Part shown: positions 8,712 to 17,718 of the stretch, one piece after another
How positions within the stretch are numbered: position 1 is the stretch's first letter
How the letters are laid out: each line of letters begins with the position of its first letter
Origin: VXPQ01 sp964608315
Lineage (GTDB): Bacteria > Bacteroidota > Rhodothermia > Rhodothermales > VXPQ01
NCBI GenBank assembly: GCA_964608315.1
Contig: CAZSNF010000008.1
Coordinates: forward strand, 1-64,000
DNA: 64,000 nucleotides
Direction of reading: 5' to 3'
Translations under genes and position numbers: made by a program
The notes under the pieces: model-generated
Database searches by the model: none
What the model saw: only the letters and a program-made list of their open reading frames with translations
Told to the model about the DNA's origin: nothing

Positions 8712-10667
8712 CTAATTATCCATCTCCTCAATACGGCCCAGTAGCGCAATAATGCGTCCTGCCTCCTTGCTCCTTTCGAGGAAATCGTTGTAGGCCCTAT
8801 ACGCGTTCTCAATGAGTTCCTGGTATGTCAATACTCGAATATTTTTCGTTTCCAACGCTCGTTCTGACTCATCCCGCCTCTTCGGGGTCTCCCAGTCACG
8901 AAGGGTTTTTCCCACAACGCAGACGGTATCTATGTTAGGGTGCCGCTCACCAGATCCTTCAAGCAATTTCCACAGTGCATTTCTGTAGCGGTCTACTTGT
9001 CCCATCAGTTGGGAGGTGTTCGTACCGACTCCCGCACGCTTCAATTCAACAATCACATGTTTCCCGGCGGTTGTGCGATAGCGAATGTCCACGCGACCGC
9101 TTTTCTCTTCCTCGGACAGACCTGCATCAACGTCTTGAAATGCTGTACTGACCCGCTGCTCCATGTACTCCGTTGCGGTCGCTCGTTCCCAAGAGGGATC
9201 AAGTAGCCACAAGTGATCGAATACATGCTCCTGAATTACTCTCTCACGTGCGTTTTCGTCCACCATTTCCTGTAATGCGCGAACGACGCGAATTCGACCT
9301 TGGACAATCTGGTAATAAAAAGTTGCCTCCAGTTCATCCTGATTGCCGAATACCTTGCCGAATTGTACGATGTTTTCGCCAGTTATCTCATCGAGCGCAT
9401 CAATATTCTCTTTGGCTTTCAGTGTCTCAAAGGCGAGAACGCCGTGTTTAAATAATACTGTACGGTCCTCTGGGCGGGCGATCGTCATTTCGTTGATCTT
9501 GCCAAAAATGCGCGTCGCGCGATTCCTGTCGTCAGAGCCGAGACCTTCGAACCACTCCTTGATTGCCGGATTTTCAAGGGCTGCCTTTTTACCGCCCTTG
9601 TTTCGAAGTTTCGTCCACTCTTGGCGGATGTAGCTCAGCTCACCCACAAGCTCCTTCTTCAGTTGTCGAAATCGCTCGTCGTCTTCGATGAGTGCTTGTC
9701 GGCTCGTCGTAGCAATATCCTCTTTGTCGTCTTGATCCAGAGATTCCGCCAGCACTTCGCCGATCACGTATTTCGTGTATATTCCAGCCTCATCCAAGCT
9801 CTCAAGGATGTCTTCCTGCACGAGTTTGCCTCTCGATAGCACAAGAATCCGATTAAGACTCTCGTCGCCATCCTTAAGCTGGCTGGGCATCTTGACTGTG
9901 CCGATCCATCCCGAAAAGCACTTGGCGTTTCGCGGTTCGTTTTCAGAAACGTTTTTGCATTGCCGCAGGCATTGCTCCCCGTATTCCCCGTAATACCAGA
10001 CAAACTCCAGCATCGGGTAGTAGTGTCTATCGGTGACTCCAACTTCATCCCCGTTGATATGAACAGCAAAGAAGTGCTCAGAGCCAATCACGCTAAAACG
10101 TCGTGCGACTCGGCGACGCAGATAGGTCTCGACGTTATCCAGGCGCTTTCGAAGATCGCGTAGCGTGATCTTCGTGCCTTGCTGAATATCAATTTTATCT
10201 CTTGGCAAAGGCGCTGGCTCATAGGTTCCGCCACCGACCTTGCCCTCTATAACGGATCTGATGTCTGGAAGCGACATCGTGAATCCGTTGCTTGTCCCAT
10301 TCTTGGCGGATTGCACTTCAATCGTGTCGGCTATCGAGAAAAGGGAGAGCTTACCGATTCCCTTCCTGCCCATGACGGGGCGATAACGCTGCGGAGTCAG
10401 TGCGTCGCGGCCTTCTCGCCGATTGCGCCCGACCCGCAGATACTTCTTGTTGATGTCGTCGACTGACATACCATGGCCATCGTCGGTAATGACTACTGTC
10501 TGATCGCCTTTATCCACATTAATGCAAACTGTCTCGGCATCTGCATCCCATGCATTCGCGACCGCCTCCGCAAGGACGGCGGGGATGTTACTGTACAGGT
10601 TAATGCCCAGATGGTTGAGCACATTCAGGTCCAAGGTCATTTGATACTGAGGCTCAGGCATAACCAT
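8712..10667 (-). CDS. GHKL ATPase with C-terminal PD-(D/E)XK-like nuclease domain
   Basis: 651 residues. The N-terminal GHKL (Hsp90/MutL-type) ATPase shows the N-box EAVANAWDADAE, the G1 motif ITDDGHGM and the G2 loop GRKGIGKLSLF within the first ~110 residues. The middle is largely helical. Near residue 540, VDIRYRTTAGKHVIVELKRA has the D...ExK pattern of a PD-(D/E)XK nuclease. GHKL/MORC-like ATPases linked to C5 methyltransferases have been described as part of unusual restriction systems (known from work on MutL homologues in RM loci). Its start overlaps the methyltransferase stop by 14 bp, so the two form one unit. It likely uses ATP-driven conformational change to control DNA cleavage; that is inference. 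Confidence 0.8.
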   Translation of the reverse strand: MVMPEPQYQMTLDLNVLNHLGINLYSNIPAVLAEAVANAWDADAETVCINVDKGDQTVVITDDGHGMSVDDINKKYLRVGRNRREGRDALTPQRYRPVMGRKGIGKLSLFSIADTIEVQSAKNGTSNGFTMSLPDIRSVIEGKVGGGTYEPAPLPRDKIDIQQGTKITLRDLRKRLDNVETYLRRRVARRFSVIGSEHFFAVHINGDEVGVTDRHYYPMLEFVWYYGEYGEQCLRQCKNVSENEPRNAKCFSGWIGTVKMPSQLKDGDESLNRILVLSRGKLVQEDILESLDEAGIYTKYVIGEVLAESLDQDDKEDIATTSRQALIEDDERFRQLKKELVGELSYIRQEWTKLRNKGGKKAALENPAIKEWFEGLGSDDRNRATRIFGKINEMTIARPEDRTVLFKHGVLAFETLKAKENIDALDEITGENIVQFGKVFGNQDELEATFYYQIVQGRIRVVRALQEMVDENARERVIQEHVFDHLWLLDPSWERATATEYMEQRVSTAFQDVDAGLSEEEKSGRVDIRYRTTAGKHVIVELKRAGVGTNTSQLMGQVDRYRNALWKLLEGSGERHPNIDTVCVVGKTLRDWETPKRRDESERALETKNIRVLTYQELIENAYRAYNDFLERSKEAGRIIALLGRIEEMDN

Positions 10668-11790
10668 TCTCCACTAATGTGCGCCGTACGCTCCGTGCAA
10701 CCGCACATCCGAGAGAGACAGGAACCGCATTGCCTATCCATCTGGCCGTCGGCGCAATCACGCAACTCTGATCCGGCGGAAGAAATTCGTAGGACATAGG
10801 AAATGTTTGCAGGAGGGCCGCCTCACGCAGAGAAATCGCCCGGTCCTGTTCGGGATGGCCGAACCTGCCGTTGCCGAATCCATTGCACTGGGTGGTGATG
10901 GTCGGCGCAGGCGCGTCCCAAGACATCCGACCGTAGACACTACCGTACCAGCGACCAGTCGCTTCCTTATGGCAATCCGCGATCAACTCGTCGTCCCAAT
11001 CGCGCCAACTACCTCCCTCCTTAGCTGCACGAATACGTTTCAAGTTGAGCGAAGAAAGCCCGCTTGCACAATGGATAGGATCATTAGGGTCCCTGCCACC
11101 TGCAGGGATGGACGGCAAGTGTTCAATGGCGTCGCGGACAGTCACTTGATCTGACGGTTTATGGGTCGGCGACACAAGTTCTATCGGGCCAACTCTGGAT
11201 GCCAGAACCACAAGGCGTTTGCGGGTCTGGGGTACGCCGTAAGCGGCGCAATCCACTACATTCTCCCACACAGTGTATCCAGAAGTCGTCAGCGTATCAA
11301 GAAATTCGCTGTACACCTTTCCCTTCTGGAAAGTGCTGAGTCTCGGCACATTTTCCATGGATACAATGTCAGGCCGCACCTCATGAACAAGGCGACCGAA
11401 CTCTGTAAGCAGGCGCCATTTCTGGTCCGAACGTTTCCTGCTATAAGTAGAAAACGGTTGACACGGCGCGCAACCAACAAGAATGGATGGCTCGCCAGGG
11501 ACATACAACTCTTTGATAGCGTCCGCATCAATGTCCTTGACACTTTTCGTAATGAACCGGGCGTAATTGTTACGCTCGTACGCATATCGACAGGATGGAT
11601 CTACATCGACACCCGCTCGCACATTGAATCCCTCGAGTACGAAACCATGGCTTAATCCTCCAACGCCGCAAAACAGATCGACCACGCTGCCTGCTGTCGA
11701 CTGTAATGCGGCTCCATTATCCTTTGATTCACGCTCGAACATTTGACCTGGATTGTTTTTGATCCCCTCCAGAGTATAAAATGGAGCCAA
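10654..11790 (-). CDS. C5-cytosine DNA methyltransferase coupled to the GHKL ATPase-nuclease
   Basis: 378 residues, or about 362 if translation begins at the Met at 11742. Motifs in order: VDLFCGVGGLSHGF (I), GCAPCQPFSTYSRKR (IV with catalytic Cys), SMENVPRL (VI), GVPQTRKRLVVLA (VIII), and a late WIGNAVPVSLG (X). It contains a long target-recognition segment between VIII and X with DDELIADCHKEA and APAPTITTQCNG. It is the upstream gene of a two-gene operon with the ATPase. The third C5 methyltransferase in under 9 kb, it is not closely similar to the other two by eye. Confidence 0.9.
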   Translation of the reverse strand: MAPFYTLEGIKNNPGQMFERESKDNGAALQSTAGSVVDLFCGVGGLSHGFVLEGFNVRAGVDVDPSCRYAYERNNYARFITKSVKDIDADAIKELYVPGEPSILVGCAPCQPFSTYSRKRSDQKWRLLTEFGRLVHEVRPDIVSMENVPRLSTFQKGKVYSEFLDTLTTSGYTVWENVVDCAAYGVPQTRKRLVVLASRVGPIELVSPTHKPSDQVTVRDAIEHLPSIPAGGRDPNDPIHCASGLSSLNLKRIRAAKEGGSWRDWDDELIADCHKEATGRWYGSVYGRMSWDAPAPTITTQCNGFGNGRFGHPEQDRAISLREAALLQTFPMSYEFLPPDQSCVIAPTARWIGNAVPVSLGCAVARSVRRTLVENGYA

Positions 11791-11877
11791 GGCCCAGCGC
11801 TACCGCCGAAAGCATCGCCAGCAGCATGGAAAATACGAAATTCCTCGAACCCAAACCACACCCGCAGCACCCCCCTT

Positions 11878-13248
11878 TCACCCCCTCCCCATCCAGTACG
11901 CCTCGATTTCCTCCAGGCTGCGCCCCTTCGTTTCCGGCAAGACCTTCCAGCCAAGCCAGATGGCCGGGGAACACAGCACGGCAAACAACCAGAAGGTCCC
12001 GGCGGGCGACAGCGTATCCAGCAGCCACGGCACCGTCTGCCCCACAAGCGCCGTACCGCCCCACAGGGCGAAGGTGGCGACGGACATGGCCCGCCCCCGC
12101 ACGCGCGTCGGGTACATCTCCGCAAGCAGCACCCAGATGACCGGGCCGAACGACGCCGCAAAGCAGGCGATGTAAATCAGAATAAAGACGAGCAGCCACG
12201 GGCCTTCCGTCGCGCCGAACCGGAAAAGCCCCCCGATGACCAGCAGCGAAACGACCAGCCCCGATACGCCCCCGATGAGGAGCGGCCTTCTGCCGAGATC
12301 GTCTATTTTCCAGATGGCGACCAGGGTGAACAGCACATTCACCACGCCGATCACCACCTGGCCGCCCAGCGCGTCGCCCAGCGTGAATCCGGCCTCTTCC
12401 AGAATCCTCGGGCCATAATAAATAATGGCGTTGATGCCGCTTACCTGCGTCAGAAAACCGAGCGCCACGCCCAGCAGGATCGAAAACCGGATGCCCCGAT
12501 GCCCCAGAATGCGCTTCCAGGATTCCGGCTCCTGGGCCAGCGCCGTCTCGATTTCCGCCACCTGACCGGCGGCGGTTTCCGTATCCGCCACCTGCGCCAG
12601 AATCTTGCGGGCTTCGCCGGGGCGTTTCCGGGCCACCAGCCAGCGCGGGCTTTCCGGCACCATCAAAAGCAACGCAAGGAAACACAGCGCAGGCACGGCT
12701 TCGCTGCCAAGCATGCCGCGCCACACCTCGTCTCCGGCGAAAATGCCTTCGGATACGCCGGGCGCGCGACGCAGCAGCCAGGCATTTACGAAATACGACG
12801 TCAGAATGCCGACCGTGATGGCGAGTTGGTACATAGCCACCATGCGCCCTCGTACCCGCGAAGGCGATACTTCGGAGATATACAAGGGGGACAGCATGGA
12901 AGCCACCCCGACCCCTACGCCGCCGACAAGCCGGTATACGATGAGTATGAAATGCCCGCCGGAATATGCGCATCCGATCGCGGAAAGCAAAAACAGCGCG
13001 GCGGACAACATCAGGACGCGCTTGCGCCCGAACCGGTCGCTCAGGAAGCCCGCCGCCGAAACGCCCAGAATACACCCTGTCAGCGCCGAACTGACGTACC
13101 ACCCTTCCATGACCGGCCCCAACCCGAACTTGTCCTTGACGAACCCGATGGTGCCGGAAATCACCGCCGTATCGTAGCCGAACAGAAACCCGCCGAGCGA
13201 TGCTATCAGGGCAAGGCGCCACAAATAGCCGGAAGAACGAGACGTCAT
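11878..13248 (-). CDS. Sugar porter family MFS transporter (sugar:H+ symporter-like)
   Basis: 456 residues with about 12 membrane segments. Signature stretches of sugar porters are present: GYDTAVISGTIGFV in TM1, SDRFGRKRVLM (the loop 2-3 motif), VPESPRWLVARKRPGEA after TM6, and the C-terminal PETKGRSLEEIEAYW. It likely imports a hexose or pentose in symport with H+. The gene lies 5 bp downstream of the LysR regulator on the same strand, so the two are probably co-transcribed. The specific sugar cannot be read from the sequence. Opposite-strand open frames over this gene are shadows caused by GC bias. Confidence 0.9.
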   Translation of the reverse strand: MTSRSSGYLWRLALIASLGGFLFGYDTAVISGTIGFVKDKFGLGPVMEGWYVSSALTGCILGVSAAGFLSDRFGRKRVLMLSAALFLLSAIGCAYSGGHFILIVYRLVGGVGVGVASMLSPLYISEVSPSRVRGRMVAMYQLAITVGILTSYFVNAWLLRRAPGVSEGIFAGDEVWRGMLGSEAVPALCFLALLLMVPESPRWLVARKRPGEARKILAQVADTETAAGQVAEIETALAQEPESWKRILGHRGIRFSILLGVALGFLTQVSGINAIIYYGPRILEEAGFTLGDALGGQVVIGVVNVLFTLVAIWKIDDLGRRPLLIGGVSGLVVSLLVIGGLFRFGATEGPWLLVFILIYIACFAASFGPVIWVLLAEMYPTRVRGRAMSVATFALWGGTALVGQTVPWLLDTLSPAGTFWLFAVLCSPAIWLGWKVLPETKGRSLEEIEAYWMGRG

Positions 13249-13253
13249 GGCGG

Positions 13254-14160
13254 TTACGGCGTTGGGGCCAGGGGCGGCGCAGCGGAGGATACGGAACGCA
13301 CCGCCTCCAAAAAATGGCGCAGCACAGGGTCTGGATCGTCCTCAAGCCACGCCACCCTGAGCACAAGACGGGGCGCAGGACTCGCAAGCGGCACGAACCG
13401 AACTTCCTCCGCGCCTGGCCGATTCCGCAGGGAAGCCGGCGCAAACGCCACGCCCAGCCCCGCCGCCGCCATGCCCAGCGCCGCGCCGACCCGGTTCGCC
13501 CGCTGCGCAATGCGCGGCCCGAACCCCGCCTGGCGACACACCGCCACGAGGCCATCGAACAAGGCGGGCTCGAACGCCCGATCCACCAGGATAAACGATT
13601 CGTCCGCCAGATCGGCCAACGCGACTTCGGAAGCGGCGGCGAGCGGATGGCGCGCGGGCAACGCCAGCATCACCTCTTCGCGAGTCACTGCCTCGGACGC
13701 AACGTCTTCGGGGAAAGCGCTGCCGAACGCGGCGGAAATGGTTCGTCGCCGGAGCGCATACGGTTGTTCGTGCGTCCGCATTTCGCGCAGAGTAATCGCA
13801 ATATGAGGATGGCGCTCCCGGAACCGGCGCAGGCAACGCGGCAGTACGCCGTACATGGCATACCCCGTAAACCCGATGGCAAGGCGGCCCACCTCGCCCC
13901 GAGCAGCCCGCTGCACTTCCCGGCGGACCCCCTCCACCTGATCCAGCAGACGGCGGGCTTCCTCCAAAAACGCCGCGCCCGCCCCGGTCAACTCCACCGC
14001 ATGTCCGCTCCGGTCGAACAACTCCACGCCCAGTTCTTCCTCGAGCCGCTGGATATGCCGACTCAGCGTAGACTGGGTCAGGGATAGACGGTCGGCAGCC
14101 CGGCTGAAGTTCTTTTCCTCGGCGGCGGCAACGAAAGAAAGGATGTGCTGGGTGTCCACA
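13254..14160 (-). CDS. LysR family transcriptional regulator
   Basis: About 301 residues from a GTG start. The N-terminal winged helix-turn-helix is clear (VAAAEEKNFSRAADRLSLTQ, STLSRHIQRLEEELGVELFD), followed by a co-inducer-binding domain of normal length. An ATG at 14219 would extend the protein by about 20 residues, but that stretch contains two 17-bp palindromes that look like operators. I therefore prefer the GTG, which puts the helix-turn-helix a few residues in. The palindromes at 14182-14198 and 14213-14229 then lie 22-69 bp upstream, as expected for LysR autoregulation. The same motif recurs in front of the TonB-remnant/dehalogenase genes, suggesting those are targets. Confidence 0.85.
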
Positions 14161-14181
14161 ACCAGACGTAAAAACGCGATC

Positions 14182-14229
14182 TGTGCAAAAACTGCATAAA
14201 GATAGGGGCTATTATGCAATTATTCTATA
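14182..14229. promoter_or_regulatory. Putative LysR-type operator pair near lysR
   Basis: Two 17-bp sites, TGTGCAAAAACTGCATA (14182-14198) and TATGCAATTATTCTATA (14213-14229), begin exactly 31 bp apart. They fit the T-N11-A inverted-repeat rule for LysR regulators. The same motif, again in 31-bp pairs, occurs at 17629-17676 and 17733-17780. Confidence 0.6.
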
Positions 14230-14292
14230 GGTCAACATGAGGGTGGAAATTTTTTCCGTTTGGGAACCCGGAACGCCATCGCTTATAATCAG

Positions 14293-14456
14293 GGAACCTC
14301 TGATTAATTCCGCAAAGTTCAGAGGCTGCGAAGGACGCTTCACGTCCGCCATGCCCTGAATCCAGAGCGTTTATCGCTGATTTCAACGACGCAGTCATAA
14401 CGTCCTGTGCGTGTGAACGTGAAGCGCTGATCGAAGTAGATTTAATCAGAGGTTCC
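14293..14456. mobile_element. Miniature inverted-repeat element (164 bp) with TCAG target duplication
   Basis: Ends are GGAACCTCTGATTAAT and its complement ATTTAATCAGAGGTTCC. TCAG flanks both sides (14289-14292 and 14457-14460), an exact 4-bp target duplication. It is an internally deleted version of the ~254-bp element at 33425. It has inserted between lysR and the dioxygenase gene and so separates that gene from the lysR-side operators. There is no coding capacity. Confidence 0.88.
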
Positions 14457-14506
14457 TCAGTATTACGGAGCATCCCGCTCCCGGACAAAACCAATTGGAG
14501 GTCGCG

Positions 14507-15319
14507 ATGGATCAGGACGATCTGCCCGTCGGGCGAATTCTGAGTCGGAGAGAAGCGCTTCAGCTCTTATCCGGCGGTGGCGGCGCATTCCTCCTCGGCG
14601 GCGCCGCGTACGCCTCGATCGCCGGAACGTCCGCTTCCGCGAATTTCCCGGCCCGAACGGACGGCGCACCGCTGCCCGACTGTATCGTTCGTCCGGAAAT
14701 GACCGAAGGACCGTACTTCACCGACGAACGACTCGAACGATCGGATATCCGGCTCGAACCCTCGACCGGAGAAGTGAAACCCGGACTGCCGCTTGCGCTC
14801 ACCTTCAACGTATCGCAGATCCGGGACGGGGCGTGCGCTCCCCTTGCCGGAGCGCTCGCAGACATATGGCAGTGCGACGCGCTGGGCCGCTATTCGGCCT
14901 TCAACGACAATGCGTTTGGCTTCGATACGCGCGGCGAATCATTCCTCAGGGGATATCAGCGAACGGATGAGCACGGCGCCGCTTCTTTTGCAACGATTTA
15001 TCCCGGCTGGTATCCAGGCCGGGCGGTCCACATCCATTTCAAGATCCGCACGGAAGATGCGGAAGGGCAGGCGTACGAATTCACGTCGCAACTGTTTTTT
15101 GACGAGTCGCTGAACGATGTCGTCCATGCCCGCGAGCCCTATGCGGAGCATGGACAACGGAACAGGCTGAATACGAGTGACCGCATCTTCAGCAAGGAAC
15201 TTCTGCTCGACATCGCGTCGCAGGACGATGCCTGCAGCGCCACGTTCGGCATCGGTCTTGATCTGACGGATGCTGCGGTCGGCCGTATCGACGGCTTCAG
15301 ACGTCGGCGGCGTCGTTAG
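14507..15319 (+). CDS. Intradiol ring-cleavage dioxygenase-like protein with Tat-type signal
   Basis: 270 residues. A GGAG ribosome site ends 6 bp before the ATG, which fixes the start. The N-terminus carries a twin-arginine-like motif (LSRREALQLL) and a Gly/Ala-rich hydrophobic stretch, so it is probably exported. The body matches secreted intradiol dioxygenase-like proteins: MTEGPYFTDERLERSDI, ALADIWQCDALGRYS, then YPGWYPGRAVHIHFKI with the HxH pair of the iron site. Two Tyr and two His normally bind Fe(III) in this family; candidates for each are visible (WYPGR, HIHF). Function on a specific catechol is not proven, and many exported members are uncharacterised. Confidence 0.8.
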   Translation: MDQDDLPVGRILSRREALQLLSGGGGAFLLGGAAYASIAGTSASANFPARTDGAPLPDCIVRPEMTEGPYFTDERLERSDIRLEPSTGEVKPGLPLALTFNVSQIRDGACAPLAGALADIWQCDALGRYSAFNDNAFGFDTRGESFLRGYQRTDEHGAASFATIYPGWYPGRAVHIHFKIRTEDAEGQAYEFTSQLFFDESLNDVVHAREPYAEHGQRNRLNTSDRIFSKELLLDIASQDDACSATFGIGLDLTDAAVGRIDGFRRRRRR

Positions 15320-15461
15320 CCGCCGGCGACGGAACGGCGCTTCGCGGTGATCGAGGAGGAACGCGGTGCGTTTGGGACATGATGCCTACCGTCCCGGAAA
15401 CGATCATCCGATCCTGGTAGCCCCCGCTTAATGTGCGGGTGGATGCCCTGTGTGTCCGTAT

Positions 15462-16181
15462 TCAGGCAATCTGATCTGCGAGATCCTCGAAATCCCTGGT
15501 GACGACATCCACCGAGGGATCCGGGACAAGGTCCGTCGTTTGGGTTGGCCCGTATTCCCGGGTTCGATAGACGAAGGCAGTGCGGAACCCCACCGCCTGC
15601 GCCGCCAGCAGGTCGGCATTGTGGGCGGCGACCATCATCACCTGTTCCGGCAGGAGACCGAGCAACCGGGCCGCCGTCAGGTAGACCTCCGGGTCGGGCT
15701 TGTAACGACGCGCCAGTTCCGAAGAAAGGATGCAATCCCAGCGCAGGTCGGCTTGCTTCGCCATGTGGGTCAGGAGGGCAACGTTTCCATTGGAGAGGGG
15801 GGCTACGAGGTAGCGTCGGCGCAACCTTTCGATCCCTGCACGGGCGTCCGGCCAGGGATCGAGTCGGCGCCATACGCGGTTCAGATGATCTTTCTCCGCT
15901 TCGCCAAGTCCCTCGATCCGGAACCGGACCAGCAATTCGTCCAGGATCATCCGATGGAGCGCGTCGATGTTCGACCAGGGCAGTTCGCCCGTGCGGACGC
16001 GGTGCATGAACGGCTCGTATCCGGCCCGCCATGCATGGGCGAATTCCTCCCAGTCCACCGAAAGCGCTTTCTGCTTGCCGAGCGCCCGCCCCTCGCGAAT
16101 GATGGTGCTTCGCCAGTCGACGACCGTGCCGAAAACATCGAAGGTCAGCGCTTTTATGGAGGCAATATCCATGGAATGCAC
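15462..16181 (-). CDS. HAD-type (group II) 2-haloacid dehalogenase
   Basis: 239 residues. Group II dehalogenases convert L-2-haloacids to D-2-hydroxyacids through an Asp nucleophile. Visible motifs: LTFDVFGTVVDW (motif I, nucleophile Asp), APLSNGNVALL (Ser/Asn of motif II), RRYKPDPEVYLTAARLL (motif III Lys) and MVAAHNADLLAAQAVGF, which is diagnostic for haloacid dehalogenases rather than general HAD phosphatases. It lies 3 bp downstream of a group I (DehI-like) dehalogenase on the same strand, probably one transcript. A start a few codons later (MDIASIKALTFD) is equally possible. Confidence 0.85.
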   Translation of the reverse strand: MHSMDIASIKALTFDVFGTVVDWRSTIIREGRALGKQKALSVDWEEFAHAWRAGYEPFMHRVRTGELPWSNIDALHRMILDELLVRFRIEGLGEAEKDHLNRVWRRLDPWPDARAGIERLRRRYLVAPLSNGNVALLTHMAKQADLRWDCILSSELARRYKPDPEVYLTAARLLGLLPEQVMMVAAHNADLLAAQAVGFRTAFVYRTREYGPTQTTDLVPDPSVDVVTRDFEDLADQIA

Positions 16182-16184
16182 GGG

Positions 16185-17054
16185 CTACGGGATACCCGGA
16201 TCAAATCTGTTTTCCGCTTGCCGCAGCCAGTGCGCGAGGCCGTGACCGATGGCGCCCATACGGACGACCAGCCCCGGATGGCGCACGTACTGCGTGATCA
16301 TCGCCCGCGCCGCTTCCGGCATGTCGATGCGCTCTGAGCGAAGACGCGCAAGGGAGACTCCCTCTGCTTGCGCTCCCGCCAGCAATTGCTGAATTGCGCG
16401 CTGGATTGTCCCGTTTTCCTGAAGCGGCGCGAGACCCGCATGAATGACGGCAAGCAAACCGGGCCAATGGGCAAGGTGTCGCCAGAACGTGGCGAGGCCA
16501 GGTTCGTCGGGCGTTGCCCCGAAGCGATTCAGACGATGAACCAGAGCCCAGGTGTCCGCCGCCATGTCCACTTGCGCAAGCAGCGGGGGCAAGGCAGGCC
16601 ACGACGGCGCATGAGGAGAAACCGGATGCTTCGCGGGCCGTCCCCCGGGCGTCGCGACGAGGCCCGTGAGCGCCATCAGGTTCAGCCCGTTCGAGCGGTT
16701 ATAGGCATCGAGAAGCGCCTGGATCGCCGAAAGGTCGCCCGCCGTAACGCCCGCGCGGTCCAGTTGGCCGGGAACGAGCGGTTCAGGTACCGGCAGCACG
16801 ACACGCTCCAGCGCCCTGCGCAGCGCCGCATCCGGCTGGCCGGACGCATAGAGCGGCTTCGCCGCCGCCCAGACGGCGCGCAATCCCCCCTCCACGCCGG
16901 CGAGCGCGCGCCAGATCGACGTGACAAGCGGAATCCGCAGGGTCTGGCGAATGTCTGCGAAAATGATGGCGGTTTCGCCCGTCGCCTCGGCCTCTTCAAT
17001 CGCCGAAACCGGATCGTAGGGCGCTATTTCCGTATTTACCTGACCGGCGTACAT
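16185..17054 (-). CDS. DehI-like (group I) 2-haloacid dehalogenase
   Basis: 289 residues, close to the ~295 of DehI. Family-like stretches are IIFADIRQTLRIPLVTSIWR near residue 30 and, after an internal pseudo-repeat, VDMAADTWALVHRLNRFG. DehI enzymes are built of two tandem helical repeats and use an activated water with a conserved Asp. They act on both D- and L-haloacids and are unrelated to HAD dehalogenases. The gene lies just upstream of the HAD-type enzyme, which strengthens the call. Downstream of a cluster of LysR-type operators on the same strand, it may be under LysR control. Family assignment is from motif memory. Confidence 0.72.
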   Translation of the reverse strand: MYAGQVNTEIAPYDPVSAIEEAEATGETAIIFADIRQTLRIPLVTSIWRALAGVEGGLRAVWAAAKPLYASGQPDAALRRALERVVLPVPEPLVPGQLDRAGVTAGDLSAIQALLDAYNRSNGLNLMALTGLVATPGGRPAKHPVSPHAPSWPALPPLLAQVDMAADTWALVHRLNRFGATPDEPGLATFWRHLAHWPGLLAVIHAGLAPLQENGTIQRAIQQLLAGAQAEGVSLARLRSERIDMPEAARAMITQYVRHPGLVVRMGAIGHGLAHWLRQAENRFDPGIP

Positions 17055-17069
17055 ACTGTATGATCGAAG

Positions 17070-17150
17070 TAGGGCCTGTTAACACTATGCAGCGGCGCTC
17101 TGGCAAGGAATGACGAAGCAAAAATAGCGTGGCGACCCCGCATAATGAGG
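17070..17150. repeat. Degenerate copy of the miniature element plus a second dispersed repeat
   Basis: Contains GATCGAAGTAGGGCCTG, then TTAACACTATGCAGCGGCGCTCTG (17079-17102), then the inner segment CTGGCAAGGAATGACGAAGCA and CCCCGCATAATGAGGAATG. The 24-base middle part occurs again, reverse-complemented and perfect, at 33401-33424 beside another element. No intact ends or target duplication remain. Confidence 0.65.
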
Positions 17151-17190
17151 AATGGCACAGCCAGAGCGTCTCTCGCAGCCTCCCGATCCC

Positions 17191-17718
17191 CTACAACGAA
17201 ACCGAGAACGCCAGATACAGGTTTCGTCCCTCGCTGGGCAGATTTCCGAAACTCAGGTGTTCGTGATAGAAGGCGTCGAACAGATTTTCCAGCCCGCCGC
17301 GCACCTCCATGCCGGAAGACGCTTCGACGCTGCCGCGCAGATTCACGACAAAATACCCATCGGTGCCGTCCTCGTCGACCGCGATGCGGGCCACGCGATT
17401 CTGCGGCAGAGCCATCCGGGCCTCGACCTCGCTCCACCAGCGCGCTCTGTCAAGACGCACGCTGAGCGAGCTCGTTAAGGGGGGAATCAGATGCATCGGT
17501 TCGCCTGTTTCCAGGTTCTGCCCTCTGGTCCAGGCGGCCCCGGCGGCGAATTCAAGCCCTTTCGCCAACCGGGCGACGCCACAGGAGCGTCGCGCTTCGG
17601 CGTACGCGCCAACCGCCCGCAAAGCATCTATGCAGTTTTTGCATAGAACTGGGGTTTTCCATGCAATTTTTGCATAATCAAATTCAAAAACATCGCGCCC
17701 GGACATATTTTCCCGCAT
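17191..17718 (-). pseudogene. C-terminal remnant of a TonB-dependent outer-membrane receptor
   Basis: 175 codons. The last ~130 residues read as the final strands of a TonB-dependent receptor barrel: alternating aromatic/polar strands, RLDRARWWSEVEARMALP, GLENLFDAFYHEHLSFG and a terminal LYLAFSVSL. The signal peptide, plug and most of the barrel are missing. The first ~45 codons run into the AT-rich palindrome cluster and do not look like receptor sequence. The receptor was therefore cut down, leaving its 3' end next to what may be its former control region. It may have served uptake for the haloacid/aromatic genes downstream. Confidence 0.6.

Noticed and set aside
11729..13806. Long open frames on both strands over the sugar transporter
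   Set aside because: High GC opens alternative frames. Their products are Arg/Ala/Pro-rich and show no domain, while the minus-strand MFS frame has all transporter motifs.
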